From contig NZ_JANATA010000012.1 in the NCBI RefSeq assembly GCF_024199005.1, positions 1 to 64,000 of the forward strand: DNA of 64,000 nucleotides. The letters are read 5' to 3'. The DNA is from Opacimonas viscosa (GTDB taxonomy: Bacteria; Pseudomonadota; Gammaproteobacteria; Enterobacterales; Alteromonadaceae). The translations under genes were made by a program, and so were the position numbers. Of the stretch, positions 38,665 through 49,500 are shown one piece after another. Positions within the stretch are counted from its first letter, which is position 1. Each line of letters starts with the position of its first letter. A model generated the notes under the pieces. The model ran no database searches. It worked only from the letters and a program-made list of their open reading frames with translations, and was not told where the DNA came from.

Positions 38665-39792
38665 TTATTGGGTAAGTCGGTCAATGAGTCCTGAGACTAA
38701 CTTTTTTTGTTCGTCTGACATGTTTTCTCCTGCAATTTGCGTGTAAAAGTCTTGAAACATATCAAACTCACTGTGTTTCAGACTGGCTCGCTGGAGTTCG
38801 GTCGCTTTGGTATCAAGCATGCCTGGTTTTTCCAGGTGCAAAACATTCGGATAGACGTCGCGTAGCTTGCTCATCGGGTCTAATATGGCATGCTTATCCG
38901 TCAATCTCACCAACAAATAATCTTCATAGTGAGGGTCAACCTGTCCTTGTGTTAGTAGGGTGTCTAATTCACCTTCCAAGATACGCATATCGCGCAGAGG
39001 GCGAAGTGGTAAATGGGTTTGAGCCACTAATCCTGATTGGTTAACTTCGACAAGTGTAACTCCTTTTTTCTGGTGCTGCTCTGAAAAGCTATATTTCATG
39101 AGTGAACCAGAATAACGGATGTGTTCAGCTCCCTTGTATTGGGGGCTGTGTAAATGTCCTAAAGCGACATATGCAAAATCTAAACAGGGCTCATAACTGA
39201 CTCTATCTGCGCCACCTATTTGTAAGGGACGTTCAGAATCAGATTCACTGGCACCGTCGATAAAACAATGGCTGAGGAGGACATTGACGTGCTTATCCGA
39301 CATGACATCTTTGATTTCATTGACCAAAAACGTATGCGCAGCATCATAACTTTTTACGTCTTGGTTAAAGTTATCTTTTACCTGCAGTGGCTCACAGTAA
39401 GGGATCCCATAAAAAGCAACACTACAACCTTTTGCATCTAGCACCACAGGCTCATAAATATCGGACAAATTGCCCATGATATGCAAACCAGATGCTTTCA
39501 TTAGTTTGGCAGCAAAGCCGACTCTTTCCGCACTGTCATGATTACCCGGAATCAGTATTATGGGAACGCCTAAGTCAATACACACCGTTTGCATTATCTC
39601 ATCTAGCAATTCTACTGCACTGGCCGGTGGCACTGCGCGGTCATAGATATCTCCTGCAATCACCAAAGCATCCACTTCCTCAGCTTTGATATATGCTACC
39701 ACTTGCTGAAGAACATGACGTTGGTCTTCGAGGAGAGAAACATTGTGAAATTGGCGACCAATGTGCCAGTCCGATGTGTGAATGAATTTCAC
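38665..39792 (-). CDS. sbcD: Exonuclease subunit SbcD
   Basis: Mre11-like manganese nuclease subunit of SbcCD. From GTG 39792 it has 375 residues, starting MKFIHTSDWHIGRQF as expected for the family. Phosphoesterase motifs are DWH (Asp8, His10), AGDIYDRAVP, IPGNHDSAERVGF, LSHCFIDG and LGHLHSP. GTG is chosen because AAGGA precedes it by 8 bases; the frame upstream to 39933 is non-coding in character. It is transcribed before sbcC as an operon. Confidence 0.94.
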   Translation of the reverse strand: MKFIHTSDWHIGRQFHNVSLLEDQRHVLQQVVAYIKAEEVDALVIAGDIYDRAVPPASAVELLDEIMQTVCIDLGVPIILIPGNHDSAERVGFAAKLMKASGLHIMGNLSDIYEPVVLDAKGCSVAFYGIPYCEPLQVKDNFNQDVKSYDAAHTFLVNEIKDVMSDKHVNVLLSHCFIDGASESDSERPLQIGGADRVSYEPCLDFAYVALGHLHSPQYKGAEHIRYSGSLMKYSFSEQHQKKGVTLVEVNQSGLVAQTHLPLRPLRDMRILEGELDTLLTQGQVDPHYEDYLLVRLTDKHAILDPMSKLRDVYPNVLHLEKPGMLDTKATELQRASLKHSEFDMFQDFYTQIAGENMSDEQKKLVSGLIDRLTQ

Positions 39793-39910
39793 TGTGTGCG
39801 TCCTTTTTATATGTGCGTAGTTGCAAAAAAGAGAAAATTTGAGCAGGGTATAGGATTGATTATAGAGGATTATGAGTAGAAATAAATCGGCAATTAAGCA
39901 TTGAAAATCG

Positions 39911-39947
39911 AATATCAGTGGCAGACTACACACTTGCCACTGGTATT
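39911..39947 (-). terminator. Hairpin downstream of the DUF3718 gene
   Basis: A 13-bp stem with one G-U pair (39911-39923 with 39935-39947) and an 11-base loop, 14 bases past the DUF3718 stop. The T-run in the leftward direction is weak (CGATTTTC further on). It probably separates this gene from sbcD. Confidence 0.55.
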
Positions 39948-39961
39948 ATTGACAGCATCGG

Positions 39962-40345
39962 TTAACTAGCCGTTGTGATGACCGTGCCGTTCATTTTTTG
40001 CTGCTTGGCGATATCTTTAATTTGGACATTACCCTGACGATATTTTGATAACTTTTCAGCAATAGGGTAGTTACCAGTATTTAAAGCAAAGTTGACGAGG
40101 TCTTGACCATTACAGGTCACATTGTTAACGACCATGCGATAGTTTTGTCTAATCATGGTTGTCGGTTTAAATCCTGATACTTGATTGCGAACTTGGTGTT
40201 TGTTGCCCGTTGCAACAGCAACACAGAGTTGACTCGCTTTACTATCATCTCCAGCGAGGTAAGTGGTTTGAGCAAATGCAGATGAAGCTGCTGTCATTGC
40301 AAGAACAGTAGCGGCGGCTTTGATAAAGTGTGTAGTTTTAAGCAT
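39962..40345 (-). CDS. DUF3718 family secreted protein
   Basis: A 127-residue protein with a clean signal peptide (KAAATVLAMTAASSAFA, cleavage after about residue 25). The mature part has two cysteines, in SQLCVAVATG and VTCNGQDLVNFALNTG, which is the DUF3718 pattern common in Alteromonadales and Shewanella. Likely periplasmic with one disulfide; function unknown. Start ATG 40345 has AAGGA upstream; the track upstream to 40453 does not look coding. Confidence 0.8.
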   Translation of the reverse strand: MLKTTHFIKAAATVLAMTAASSAFAQTTYLAGDDSKASQLCVAVATGNKHQVRNQVSGFKPTTMIRQNYRMVVNNVTCNGQDLVNFALNTGNYPIAEKLSKYRQGNVQIKDIAKQQKMNGTVITTAS

Positions 40346-40660
40346 GGTCGAATTTCCTTGGTTGTTTGCGATATGCTCTTTTATCATGGCGTGTATTTGA
40401 GATTTTGTTGTAAACGAAATATCACTGGATGTAACAAAAAAACCTATCTCCATCGTCCTTTATTTTTTTATATGCTTGTTTTTGTTTAAATTAACCAATT
40501 AAGTAAACAAGCTAAATATGTCCATACACTTACATATGCTCATACAATGAGACGCTTAATTACACTTAGACATCATAAAAAAACAAGATTTTTTCTTGTG
40601 TGAGTTGATCTGTTACCATCTAAAGGACGGTATGTATCTATAAAAGTGACAGTGCACATT
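40346..40660. other. Divergent intergenic region, DUF3718 / deacetylase-like genes
   Basis: About 315 AT-rich bases between divergent genes. No gene, RNA or strong repeat seen; it must hold both promoters. TAAAGGACGG near 40620 looks like a ribosome site but is too far from the chosen start to be useful. Confidence 0.4.
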
Positions 40661-41557
40661 ATGATCCCTCTGGTTTTTCACCCTATTTATTCTCAGTTAG
40701 ATCTTCCAGAAAGGCATCGTTTTCCGATTGAAAAATATCAGGGCATATATGATGCATTGATTCAGCAAGGGGTGTCCAAAACCCATTTCCATACTCCTGA
40801 GCCGTTATCGCCCAAACGTCTGCAACAAGTTTATCAGCCCCAATACATAAAAGAACTTGTCAGTGGTGGTCTAGATCCAAAGGCTATGCGGCGCATTGGT
40901 TTTCCATGGTCCGAGCAACTTGTCGAGCGTACTTTGACCGCAGCAGCTGGTACCGTTTTGACCGCCCAATTAGCTTTGGAACATGGTAAAGCATTAAATC
41001 TTACTGGTGGTTATCATCATGCGTTTGCCGATTTTGGTTCGGGTTTTTGTATGGTCAATGATTTGTATTTAGCAGCATTGACCATGCTACAAAATGACGC
41101 AGTAGAGACCGTTTTAATATTCGATTGTGATGTGCATCAAGGAGATGGAACCGCCAAACTGGCACAAAATAATCCGCATGTCATCACCGTCTCTTTGCAT
41201 GGCGAAAAAAACTTTCCTCATCGGAAACAAATATCCGATATGGACTTTCCTTTACCCAAAGGGACTACTGACGAGATCTATTTGGAAACTGTGGCACAGG
41301 CTTTAGATTTAGCGTGTCGTTTGCACACTCCCGATGCCATTATTTATGATGCGGGGGTGGATATTCATCAAAACGATGATTTAGGTCATTTGGATATTAC
41401 TACTCCCGGAGTGTTAGCTCGAGATACCATGGTTTTTGCCCGGGCAGCAGATTTAGATATCCCTATTGCTGCAGTCATCGGAGGAGGTTACCAACGCGAC
41501 ATTCCCGCTTTGGTCGATGTGCATTTACAATTATTTAAAGCAGCAGGGGTGGTGTAG
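40661..41557 (+). CDS. Histone deacetylase family (class IV-like) zinc hydrolase
   Basis: Arginase/deacetylase-fold enzyme; bacterial members remove acetyl groups from polyamines, acetoin-related compounds or unknown amides. From ATG 40661 it has 298 residues. Active-site signs are LTGGYHHAFADFGSGFC (the two adjacent catalytic histidines), the zinc ligands in DCDVHQGDGT and the third ligand in YDAGVDIHQNDDLG, ending with IGGGYQRD. It resembles the short class IV/HDAC11-like bacterial group. GTG 40646 is an alternative start. Substrate unknown. Confidence 0.85.
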   Translation: MIPLVFHPIYSQLDLPERHRFPIEKYQGIYDALIQQGVSKTHFHTPEPLSPKRLQQVYQPQYIKELVSGGLDPKAMRRIGFPWSEQLVERTLTAAAGTVLTAQLALEHGKALNLTGGYHHAFADFGSGFCMVNDLYLAALTMLQNDAVETVLIFDCDVHQGDGTAKLAQNNPHVITVSLHGEKNFPHRKQISDMDFPLPKGTTDEIYLETVAQALDLACRLHTPDAIIYDAGVDIHQNDDLGHLDITTPGVLARDTMVFARAADLDIPIAAVIGGGYQRDIPALVDVHLQLFKAAGVV

Positions 41558-41889
41558 AGTAAGAGACATATATATTTTGGTATTTTTTTTACCCACTTAA
41601 AGTATCTTCGAGGCCGAATATTAATTCTATTTAAATTAAACTAAAGTGTATGTTTTTTAATTTAGTGGTGTCCACGAAGATTTAATTTTACTAGCGATTT
41701 TACAAAATGTTTCAACTAAAGATGCTTAGCTATTTACAGCTCATTTAATCGGTGTCATATTAATTCTGTTGGTCAGTTGCAGGATGAAACTGTCGTAAAT
41801 TTTTTTAGTGAATTAGGGATAATAGTGTTCACTCTGACGTTTAGTCAGAGAGATGTTTAGCGGTAAAATAACTATAAATAGGACCCCAT
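41558..41889. other. Intergenic region upstream of purT
   Basis: A 332-base AT-rich gap. It has an 11-base direct repeat (ATATTAATTCT at 41618-41628 and 41757-41767), a GATAAT at 41818-41823 that may be a -10, and a 7-bp stem (CTCTGAC at 41832-41838, GTCAGAG at 41844-41850) in what would be the purT leader. No PUR box or known purine riboswitch is recognisable, and no gene is seen. Confidence 0.4.
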
Positions 41890-43071
41890 ATGTCAGTTAT
41901 TGGTACTCCATTCACGGACTCTGCAACCAAAGTTTTACTTTGTGGTGCGGGTGAACTGGGTAAAGAAGTAGTCATTGAATTAAAGCGACTTGGTTGTGAA
42001 GTCATTGCTTGTGATAGTTATGACCACGCACCTGCTATGCAAGTCGCTGACCGCAGTTATACCTTTTCTATGTTAGATGAAGCAAAATTGCTGCATGTCG
42101 TACAAACCGAAAAACCAGACTACATAGTGCCAGAAGTTGAAGCCATTGCCACTCGTGCTTTGTTGGCGCTCGAAAAAGAGGGTTTTAATGTAGTTCCATC
42201 AGCTAATGCAGCTCATCTCACAATGAATCGCGAAGGTATCAGACTGCTCGTTGCTGAGGAACTAGGGATAGAAACTTCAAAGTTTGTATTTGCCGATGAC
42301 TTTTCTGAGTTTACTGCAGCGATTGATACTTTAGGGCTTCCTTGTCTTGTCAAACCCATCATGAGTTCATCAGGCAAAGGACAATCCCTGATCAAAACAA
42401 CTCAAGACATAAAAGAGGCTTGGGAATATGCTCAGGCCGGTGGTCGAGCAGGTGCTGGTCGAGTCATCGTAGAAAGTTTTGTCGATTTTGATTATGAAAT
42501 TACGCTGTTGACTATCCAGCATGCCAATGGGGTGTCTTTTTGCGAACCAATTGGGCATACCCAGTTAGAGGGGGATTACCAAGAATCTTGGCAGCCACAA
42601 CAGATGTCACCTAAAGCGTTGGCAAAATCTAAAGAGATTGCCGAGCAGGTTACCACTGCATTAGGTGGGTGGGGGTTATTTGGTGTGGAGCTATTCATAA
42701 AAGGTGACAAGGTCATCTTTAGTGAGGTGTCTCCTCGACCGCATGATACCGGTATGGTCACCATGATTTCACAAAATTTATCTGAGTTTGCACTGCATGC
42801 ACGGGCATTTTTGGGCTTACCTATTCCCAACATCGATTTTTATGGTCCATCAGCATCTGTTGCGTTAGTGGCCTTTGGTCAATCCAAACAAATGAGTTAT
42901 GGTAATCTTGCGGAGACTTTAGCTCAGCCTGGCACTGACCTGCGTTTATTTGGTAAGCCTGAGGTGAATGGTACTCGCCGTATGGGGGTAATGCTAGCCC
43001 GAGGTGAAACTATAGATGAGGCACTGGCTAAAGGTAACAAGATGAAAAAAGCGATTACCAAAAAGTTTTAG
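41890..43071 (+). CDS. purT: Formate-dependent GAR formyltransferase (PurT)
   Basis: ATP-grasp enzyme of purine synthesis that formylates glycinamide ribonucleotide using formate and ATP. The 393 residues match the family length (392 in E. coli). Landmarks are [20 protein letters not shown] (pre-ATP domain), [10 protein letters not shown], the ATP-binding [17 protein letters not shown] and ATP-grasp metal site [16 protein letters not shown]. It ends at a strong terminator, so it is probably a single-gene unit. The gcv operon in this window could supply one-carbon units to the folate-dependent alternative. Confidence 0.96.
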   Translation: MSVIGTPFTDSATKVLLCGAGELGKEVVIELKRLGCEVIACDSYDHAPAMQVADRSYTFSMLDEAKLLHVVQTEKPDYIVPEVEAIATRALLALEKEGFNVVPSANAAHLTMNREGIRLLVAEELGIETSKFVFADDFSEFTAAIDTLGLPCLVKPIMSSSGKGQSLIKTTQDIKEAWEYAQAGGRAGAGRVIVESFVDFDYEITLLTIQHANGVSFCEPIGHTQLEGDYQESWQPQQMSPKALAKSKEIAEQVTTALGGWGLFGVELFIKGDKVIFSEVSPRPHDTGMVTMISQNLSEFALHARAFLGLPIPNIDFYGPSASVALVAFGQSKQMSYGNLAETLAQPGTDLRLFGKPEVNGTRRMGVMLARGETIDEALAKGNKMKKAITKKF

Positions 43072-43102
43072 CCTTTCACTGCACGGTAATGAAAGGTTTT
43101 TA
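43072..43102 (+). terminator. Terminator downstream of purT
   Basis: CCTTTCA (43072-43078) pairs with TGAAAGG (43090-43096) across an 11-base loop, followed by TTTTT; it starts at the purT stop codon. Confidence 0.65.
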
Positions 43103-43117
43103 TAATTACCTAAAAAA

Positions 43118-44794
43118 ATGAGAATTCCCATGCTGACCCGTAACTTCCTGCGTTATACCATTCTGACTTTGACACTTGTCGTGACGAGTCCAATAAGTCT
43201 AGCAAACACTACTTTAATTAAAAATGTGAACGGCTATACATTGAATACCCAAGGGGACTTGGTGCAATTTTCACAGATAGCGTTTAAAGATGACAAAATT
43301 ATCGCTGTAGGTAACACGTTTAGTGTAGGGGCAGTTGATCGTACGATTGATGCACAGGGTCAAGTCATGCTGCCTGGGATTATTGATGCGCATGGACATA
43401 TGCTGGGTTTAGGTGAAAACTTATTATCAGTTGATGTGCGCTCGGCTAAAAGTGAAGCAGAGGCTGCACAATTAGTGCAAAACTTTATTGCGGCGCACAC
43501 GGACTCAGCTTCTGAGTGGGTTATTGGGCGTGGTTGGAACCAAGTTTTGTGGCCCAACAAACAATTCCCAACCAAAGCGAGTCTGGATGCATTAAATATC
43601 GACAAACCGATTGTGTTATCCAGAGTCGATGGTCATGCAGTTTGGGTCAACACTGTAGCCTTGGAAAAAGCGGGAATAACGGCCACAACACCTAGCCCCT
43701 CAGGTGGAGAGATTGTTAAAGATGCAGCGGGTAACCCAACGGGGTTACTGATTGATAATGCCTCGTATTTGGTTGAAAAACTTATCCCAAAACCTGATGC
43801 AGCCCAATTAGCTGAACAACTCCAAGCAGCAAATGAACATTTATTATCGCTCGGCATTACGAGTATGCATGATGCTGGCATTGGTCAACATGTCGCCGAA
43901 TTCTATCAAGCCCAAGCCGCTGCAAATAAGCTACACGTCAGAATTTATGCGATGCTAGCTGCGACAGACAAAAACTTATCAGCCATGCTATCCCAAGGGC
44001 ATATTGCGGATGCCAACGCAATGCTTTCCATTCGCAGTGTGAAAGCATATGGTGATGGGGCGCTTGGTAGCAGAGGGGCGGCTTTGTTGGAGCCTTACAG
44101 TGATGATCCCGACAACCACGGTTTATTAGTGACCCCTCAAGAACAATTACCCTCACTGTTTAGGGAAGTTCTGGGTGCTAATTTTCAATTAAATTTCCAT
44201 GCGATAGGGGATAGAGCAAATCGTTTGGCATTGGATGAATTTGCAAAAACTTTCGCGATTTTTCCAGAGAATACTGAACGCCATCGTATAGAACATGCCC
44301 AGGTTGTAGCGGTAGAGGATATTCCAAAGTTTAAAACCCTTGGAATTATCCCTTCTATGCAACCGACTCACGCAACTTCAGATATGAATATGGCCGAAGA
44401 TCGGGTCGGTAAAGCGCGTTTAAAAGGCGCTTATGCTTGGCAGACATTCCTGACACAAGGCTCTAGAATTGCCTTTGGTTCGGATTTTCCAGTAGAGCTA
44501 GCACATCCGTTTCATGGTTTGCACGCTGCTGTAACACGTCAATCTGGCGACAACATCCCAGAGTCAGGCTGGATCCCAGAAGAAAGGGTGACCTTGGAAC
44601 AAGCTTTACGAGGTTTTACCCTTGACGCTGCCTATTCTGCTTTCCAAGATGATATTTTGGGGACATTAGAAGCGGGTAAAAAAGCCGACTTTATTATTAT
44701 CGACCGTGATATTTTTAGCATCCATCCCAGTAAAATTAGAGATACTCAAGTATTGGAAACGTGGGTCAATGGAGAACAGAAATTTCGCTTGTGA
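43118..44794 (+). CDS. Exported YtcJ-like amidohydrolase
   Basis: Metal-dependent hydrolase of the amidohydrolase superfamily, subgroup YtcJ. The 558 residues start with a signal peptide (hydrophobic 12-29, cleavage after SLA) and are therefore likely periplasmic. Metal site motifs are PGIIDAHGHMLG, FHAIGDRANR, HRIEHAQVV and FGSDFPVELAHPFHG. The substrate is unknown; relatives act on N-acyl amides. ATG 43130 is an alternative start. Convergent with the PepSY gene. Confidence 0.85.
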   Translation: MRIPMLTRNFLRYTILTLTLVVTSPISLANTTLIKNVNGYTLNTQGDLVQFSQIAFKDDKIIAVGNTFSVGAVDRTIDAQGQVMLPGIIDAHGHMLGLGENLLSVDVRSAKSEAEAAQLVQNFIAAHTDSASEWVIGRGWNQVLWPNKQFPTKASLDALNIDKPIVLSRVDGHAVWVNTVALEKAGITATTPSPSGGEIVKDAAGNPTGLLIDNASYLVEKLIPKPDAAQLAEQLQAANEHLLSLGITSMHDAGIGQHVAEFYQAQAAANKLHVRIYAMLAATDKNLSAMLSQGHIADANAMLSIRSVKAYGDGALGSRGAALLEPYSDDPDNHGLLVTPQEQLPSLFREVLGANFQLNFHAIGDRANRLALDEFAKTFAIFPENTERHRIEHAQVVAVEDIPKFKTLGIIPSMQPTHATSDMNMAEDRVGKARLKGAYAWQTFLTQGSRIAFGSDFPVELAHPFHGLHAAVTRQSGDNIPESGWIPEERVTLEQALRGFTLDAAYSAFQDDILGTLEAGKKADFIIIDRDIFSIHPSKIRDTQVLETWVNGEQKFRL

Positions 44795-44827
44795 GACATA
44801 CACTTATTTAGCTAAAAGCTGAAATAA

Positions 44828-46348
44828 CTAGCGGGGTATATATGCATTTTGTGAAATGCTTTTAGCCCATTTTCTTATGCTAAATCGCAACCCTGTGATA
44901 CTCAGTATCAATGCGGATAAAGCGAGAATAATATTCCAAATACTGTTGAATGAACCGTTATTTGGATAATCCATAAAGTGCAGTTTTAGCATTAAATCAT
45001 GCCAATCCCAATACTCATCTAAGACTCGAATACGTTCTCCAGAATGAGCGCGATAGATAGCGCTATAAGTTTTGAAAGTGATTTCCCAGATGCTATTTTC
45101 TTCGCCCCTTAACACATCTTTCCCCTCTTCATGGAACGTTATACCGGTAAAATCTGGATCCGATGTCAGTGTATACCATCTATTCTCTAAATCTGCTTTT
45201 GACCAAGATATGGGCATCCCAGCACTATCTGTCAGTGTGATATCATTTTTTTGATAAGGGTGTTTTGTGGCCGTGCTGTGCCATTGTATCAGTGTTTCTT
45301 GGAAGTTTGTCGCAGGTTGCCAGGTGACTTTCTTAAACTCAGTATCGACACCAAACAAAAGCGTAGTGGATAACGCAGCTAAAGTCTGTGGGCTGGTAGC
45401 ATCTGTATTCGCTAAATAAGATGTATTTATGGAATTAGAACGATATAAATTATTTGGTAAGTTCGGATAATCTTTTATCGCTAATGGAATAAAGCTGAGA
45501 TATATACCTGAACCTAACCAAATCATCATTTGAACGCCAACAACACAAGCGCTCATTTTGTGGATTTTTTGCCAGTGTTTTAAGCGGGCTTGTTTGATTT
45601 TTTGAATTTTTCCTTTATGTACTTTAAGCCTCAGCCACTGTTGTTTTCGCAACCGAAAATACAACGTGCCCAGCCCCATTCCTACAGCAATAAAACCAAC
45701 TACAGCGACGAACTTTAATAAAATATTGTGGATGTTTTCACCATCGTCATAATCCATTATGTGTAAGCGCCAAAAAACATCAAAAATACGCCACCAAAGG
45801 TGTCTAACCGTAACGACTTCGCCTGTTGACTCATGCATATACAACGTCAGATCATCAAAGCGGTCAAAAGTCACCTGATAGACATTGGTATAGCGAGAAG
45901 ACACCTCCTTTGGCGCTTTATCTAAGAATCGGATCTCTCTGATTGGATCTGTACTTAAAGTGACTGCAATCTCTTTAATCTGCGTTGCAGTAAGCTTGGG
46001 CAGTGTCTCACCTGTCGATGCAGAAACAAGCGTTGCGGCATAGGGGTTAATACTATGTTTGACCTTAAATACTTGTTCTCCTCTAAGGAATTCCGCTGAA
46101 ATCGCGACTGCATCAGGATAGCGTGTATGCAAGGTGTTTATGGGATATGTGAATTGAGTAAGATCTAAGTTCGATGGTTTAGGAAGGTATGTTTCACCGT
46201 GGATAACATGGATATTTATGCTTACCATATAAAGACCGGTTAGGGCCCAGACAAAGAATTGCCAACCCACCAGCAGCATGAATCTTTTATGCCAACGATA
46301 CCAAAAAGAAGAAAAGGTAAAACGTTTCGCTGAATGGGTTTTGTCCAT
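44828..46348 (-). CDS. PepSY-associated transmembrane protein
   Basis: A 506-residue inner membrane protein with about four helices (near 20-45, 205-225, 265-290 and 475-495) and two periplasmic PepSY-like regions. The order (helix, PepSY, helices, PepSY, helix) is the PepSY_TM type seen near siderophore receptors and proposed to reduce or handle ferric complexes. Histidines at membrane borders (INIHVIHG, RLHIMDYDDGENIHN, LKLHFMDYPN) would fit haem or metal binding. No TonB receptor is adjacent here, so the role is open. Confidence 0.78.
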   Translation of the reverse strand: MDKTHSAKRFTFSSFWYRWHKRFMLLVGWQFFVWALTGLYMVSINIHVIHGETYLPKPSNLDLTQFTYPINTLHTRYPDAVAISAEFLRGEQVFKVKHSINPYAATLVSASTGETLPKLTATQIKEIAVTLSTDPIREIRFLDKAPKEVSSRYTNVYQVTFDRFDDLTLYMHESTGEVVTVRHLWWRIFDVFWRLHIMDYDDGENIHNILLKFVAVVGFIAVGMGLGTLYFRLRKQQWLRLKVHKGKIQKIKQARLKHWQKIHKMSACVVGVQMMIWLGSGIYLSFIPLAIKDYPNLPNNLYRSNSINTSYLANTDATSPQTLAALSTTLLFGVDTEFKKVTWQPATNFQETLIQWHSTATKHPYQKNDITLTDSAGMPISWSKADLENRWYTLTSDPDFTGITFHEEGKDVLRGEENSIWEITFKTYSAIYRAHSGERIRVLDEYWDWHDLMLKLHFMDYPNNGSFNSIWNIILALSALILSITGLRFSIRKWAKSISQNAYIPR

Positions 46349-46513
46349 AATTATTATTTTTTTTTGAGTTATCTTTAGAAAAGCATGAGCTACAGGCTAG
46401 ATTAACAGCCATAGTAAGTCGGTACTAGTATTTATTTGTTGGGGTGTTCTATCAAGTGACTCTTTCATCCGACTCTATATGAGAAGTTTATATAAGAACT
46501 TTATACGAGAGCT

Positions 46514-49500
46514 CTATGGGACTGGTGTTTGAGGGAGCTGAGCGGATGCTTCGTTATTTTTTTTAGTGGTTGATTCATCTGATACAGCACGTTCTCCCCA
46601 TTTGATTTCATAAAACACATCCAAAGCATTGCTTGCACCACTGGTCGCTTCTAGATAAAGGTTAGGTAACCATTGGTAGCGTAAACCAAACTCAGTGATA
46701 GCTGAAAACACACCCACCCGATACTCTATGCTCAAGCGATCGTTTAATTTACCAGACACGCCAATTTGGGTTTGTTCACCACTGCCTTGCGTGGCAAATT
46801 GTAAATCATCCACCCCAAATGCATCACCAATTTTACTGACCGTATCTTCACTGCGTCCCAAACCAAATCCCAATAAAGCATTGGTTAATAACACTGAGTT
46901 ATCTTCATCAGAACTGGCATCTAGCCCCTTTCCGCGGATCAGATAAGACAATATATTGGGGTTTTCGAGCATGGGCTCTGAAAACAAACTTGCTTTTAAT
47001 TGATTAGGGTTACCGGTGATCTGTAATCCAGCTATAGTAGAATCAGCCATATTTTTGGGATTACGGATCGCTTCAATATCCACATAGGGTAAGTTAACTG
47101 GCCCAGTAAAGTTTAAACTGCCTTTACGAATAAGTAGATCTTGGCCATAGGCCGCATAACTCCCATCGACAATATTAATTTCTCCCATAACGAGTGGGCT
47201 CTGGATATTGCCACTGACATTCACATAACCATTGAGTGCACTGGCAAAATCTAAAGCAGATAGTGTCACTGTATTTTGTTTTAAGGGATCCACAAAAACA
47301 TTGACGTTAGTAGTGATATTTAAGCGTTCAGAGTCTTGGTTTTGGGTATCAAATACATGTTCCAGTGGTGTTGTGAATTGAATATCAGGATGGGGTGTTT
47401 TGGCACTTTCCGGCAATTTTTCAATATTAATCGCTAATTCAGGGATAATGACTACACCCGTAATGTCAATATCCGAAGCATTTTGCACCAGTGCTAAATT
47501 AGCACTTGCTAGACCAGCTAGATTTTTAAACTGAGGAACAAACGGTGCAAACACACCTAAATTCACTGAAAACAATTCTGCGTATAATTTCGTTTGTTCA
47601 GTGCGTTCTATCTCGAGTGCAATTTTACCTAACCTATCCCCAGAGACTTCTGTCTGCAGTGAACCGGTAAGAGTCGATATAGGTTGTGAAATATCCCAAA
47701 TCATATCTCCCGTAAGTTGCGCAGGACTCAAGGTTAAGCCTAAGTTGTCATACTCCCAAGTGCTTTGTGATAAATTAGCCCCAAGCTGAACTTTGAGAGC
47801 TTGTTTCGCTAAGAGCGAGGCATTGAGTTGAAGCGTCATCACGCTATCTGTTTGTAGATTTGCTAAAATAGGAGAGGGTACTACCCGTTGCACAAAATCG
47901 AACATACTTTGTAAGTTGAGTGCATCAACACTGAGTTGTGTCATTAGGGTTGGTTCTGAGCTATACAACGTCAGTGGCGCAAATTGGATTGTGCCAAGAG
48001 GAATCAGATGAGTAGTGGTGCTTGCCTGGTTTTGAGAAGTACTGTACGCAGCAGACGCTAACGATATATCCAGAGCAGAAGTCTGTAATAGCCCTTGAGC
48101 GTAGTCTAGCGAAAATAGGCTAGGGGCAAGGGTAATGTGTAAATGCGTTTTAGGCAGAGCAAGTTGGACTTGGGTCTGACCTAAGTTAGCACGTAGACTA
48201 CTGACATCTGCAGAAACCTCTAGCGCAGTATTGAAGTCATCTATAGCCATACCTTGTGCGACTACGCCGTCAAGTGTAACCATGGCTGTTAGCTGCAATT
48301 TATCTTTGCCAATTGTTGTATTTGTGGATAATTTCAACGCACTATCTTCACGTACATCAACAGCATGTGCAGTGAGGTGTTGGCTCAATTTTTTACCATT
48401 GAATACCCATTCTGTGAGCGCGGCAATATCGTCAATTTGCAACGCCGTTTCGACCTGTATTCCAGTATCAGGGGTACCTGAAATCTGAATGTTATAAGGG
48501 TTGCTGGCAAAATTTAGGGAGCAATCTTGACTAGTCATTTGGGTGAGTTCTAGCGTGATAGCACAGCGACTAAAAATATCATTTAGTTGAATTTCGGGGG
48601 TTGCATCATGGGACTGTGTGTCAGTAAATACCAATGTTTTTAGCGGAATGTCGAAAGCAGCACTGAACGTATTTTCGTGACTATTTGCACGTAAAAAACC
48701 TGCTCCAAGTGCAACCTGTATATTCTGATAAGAGTATTGAAAAGGTGCCCAGTTGATACTCATATCCAAGGGAACATGTGCTTTGCGTAAATCTCCTGCT
48801 ATTTTGACGTTGGTGTTGATTAAGCCGGTTGTAGCGATATTAATCGTTGGATTCAAAATAAATCCCGACGATTTCCATACGACATGCTCAATCGGGTTTA
48901 CCATTTTTGTTGAGACGACTTCTGGAGAAAACCACTGAGCATCAAAGGTCAATTCATGGTTGTAGAGGTCGTTGATTGAACCGTTTACCGTCCAAGCGAA
49001 ATCCTGATGTTGTCCAGTAAATGTGGGGATTAAGATCTCTGTTTGACCGGGCTTTATCTGTTTGAGTATGAGATCTAACTTGACGGTCAAATGCTCTAAC
49101 AAAGGAGACTGGTCATGTTGCATAATGTTGATGCTATCAACCAATAACGCTACCTCTACTGAATTAATGGGTATTTGGAGTTCAGGTAGCTGTATATTTT
49201 GTAACGTTGAGCTGTATGCTTTTTGCAAGTTAAAAAGCTTATCTACATGAGTATAAATATGTGTTTGCGCGTTTTGAATTTGACCTGTGACTGTTTGTAA
49301 ATAATGGCTCAAATCAAAAGAACTCGTCAAGTCTTGGGGGGGATCGATCGATTTATAGGTATTTGATACTGTGTTCTGGGTCGGCGCCCCGCTTGCATTT
49401 TTAGCGGAAGGAGGGAGAAGAATACTCAAACTTTCAAGATGTAAATCAATATCAGATAAATGGAGTAAATGCGTTGTCTCTGACGTGGAGATAAGGATAG

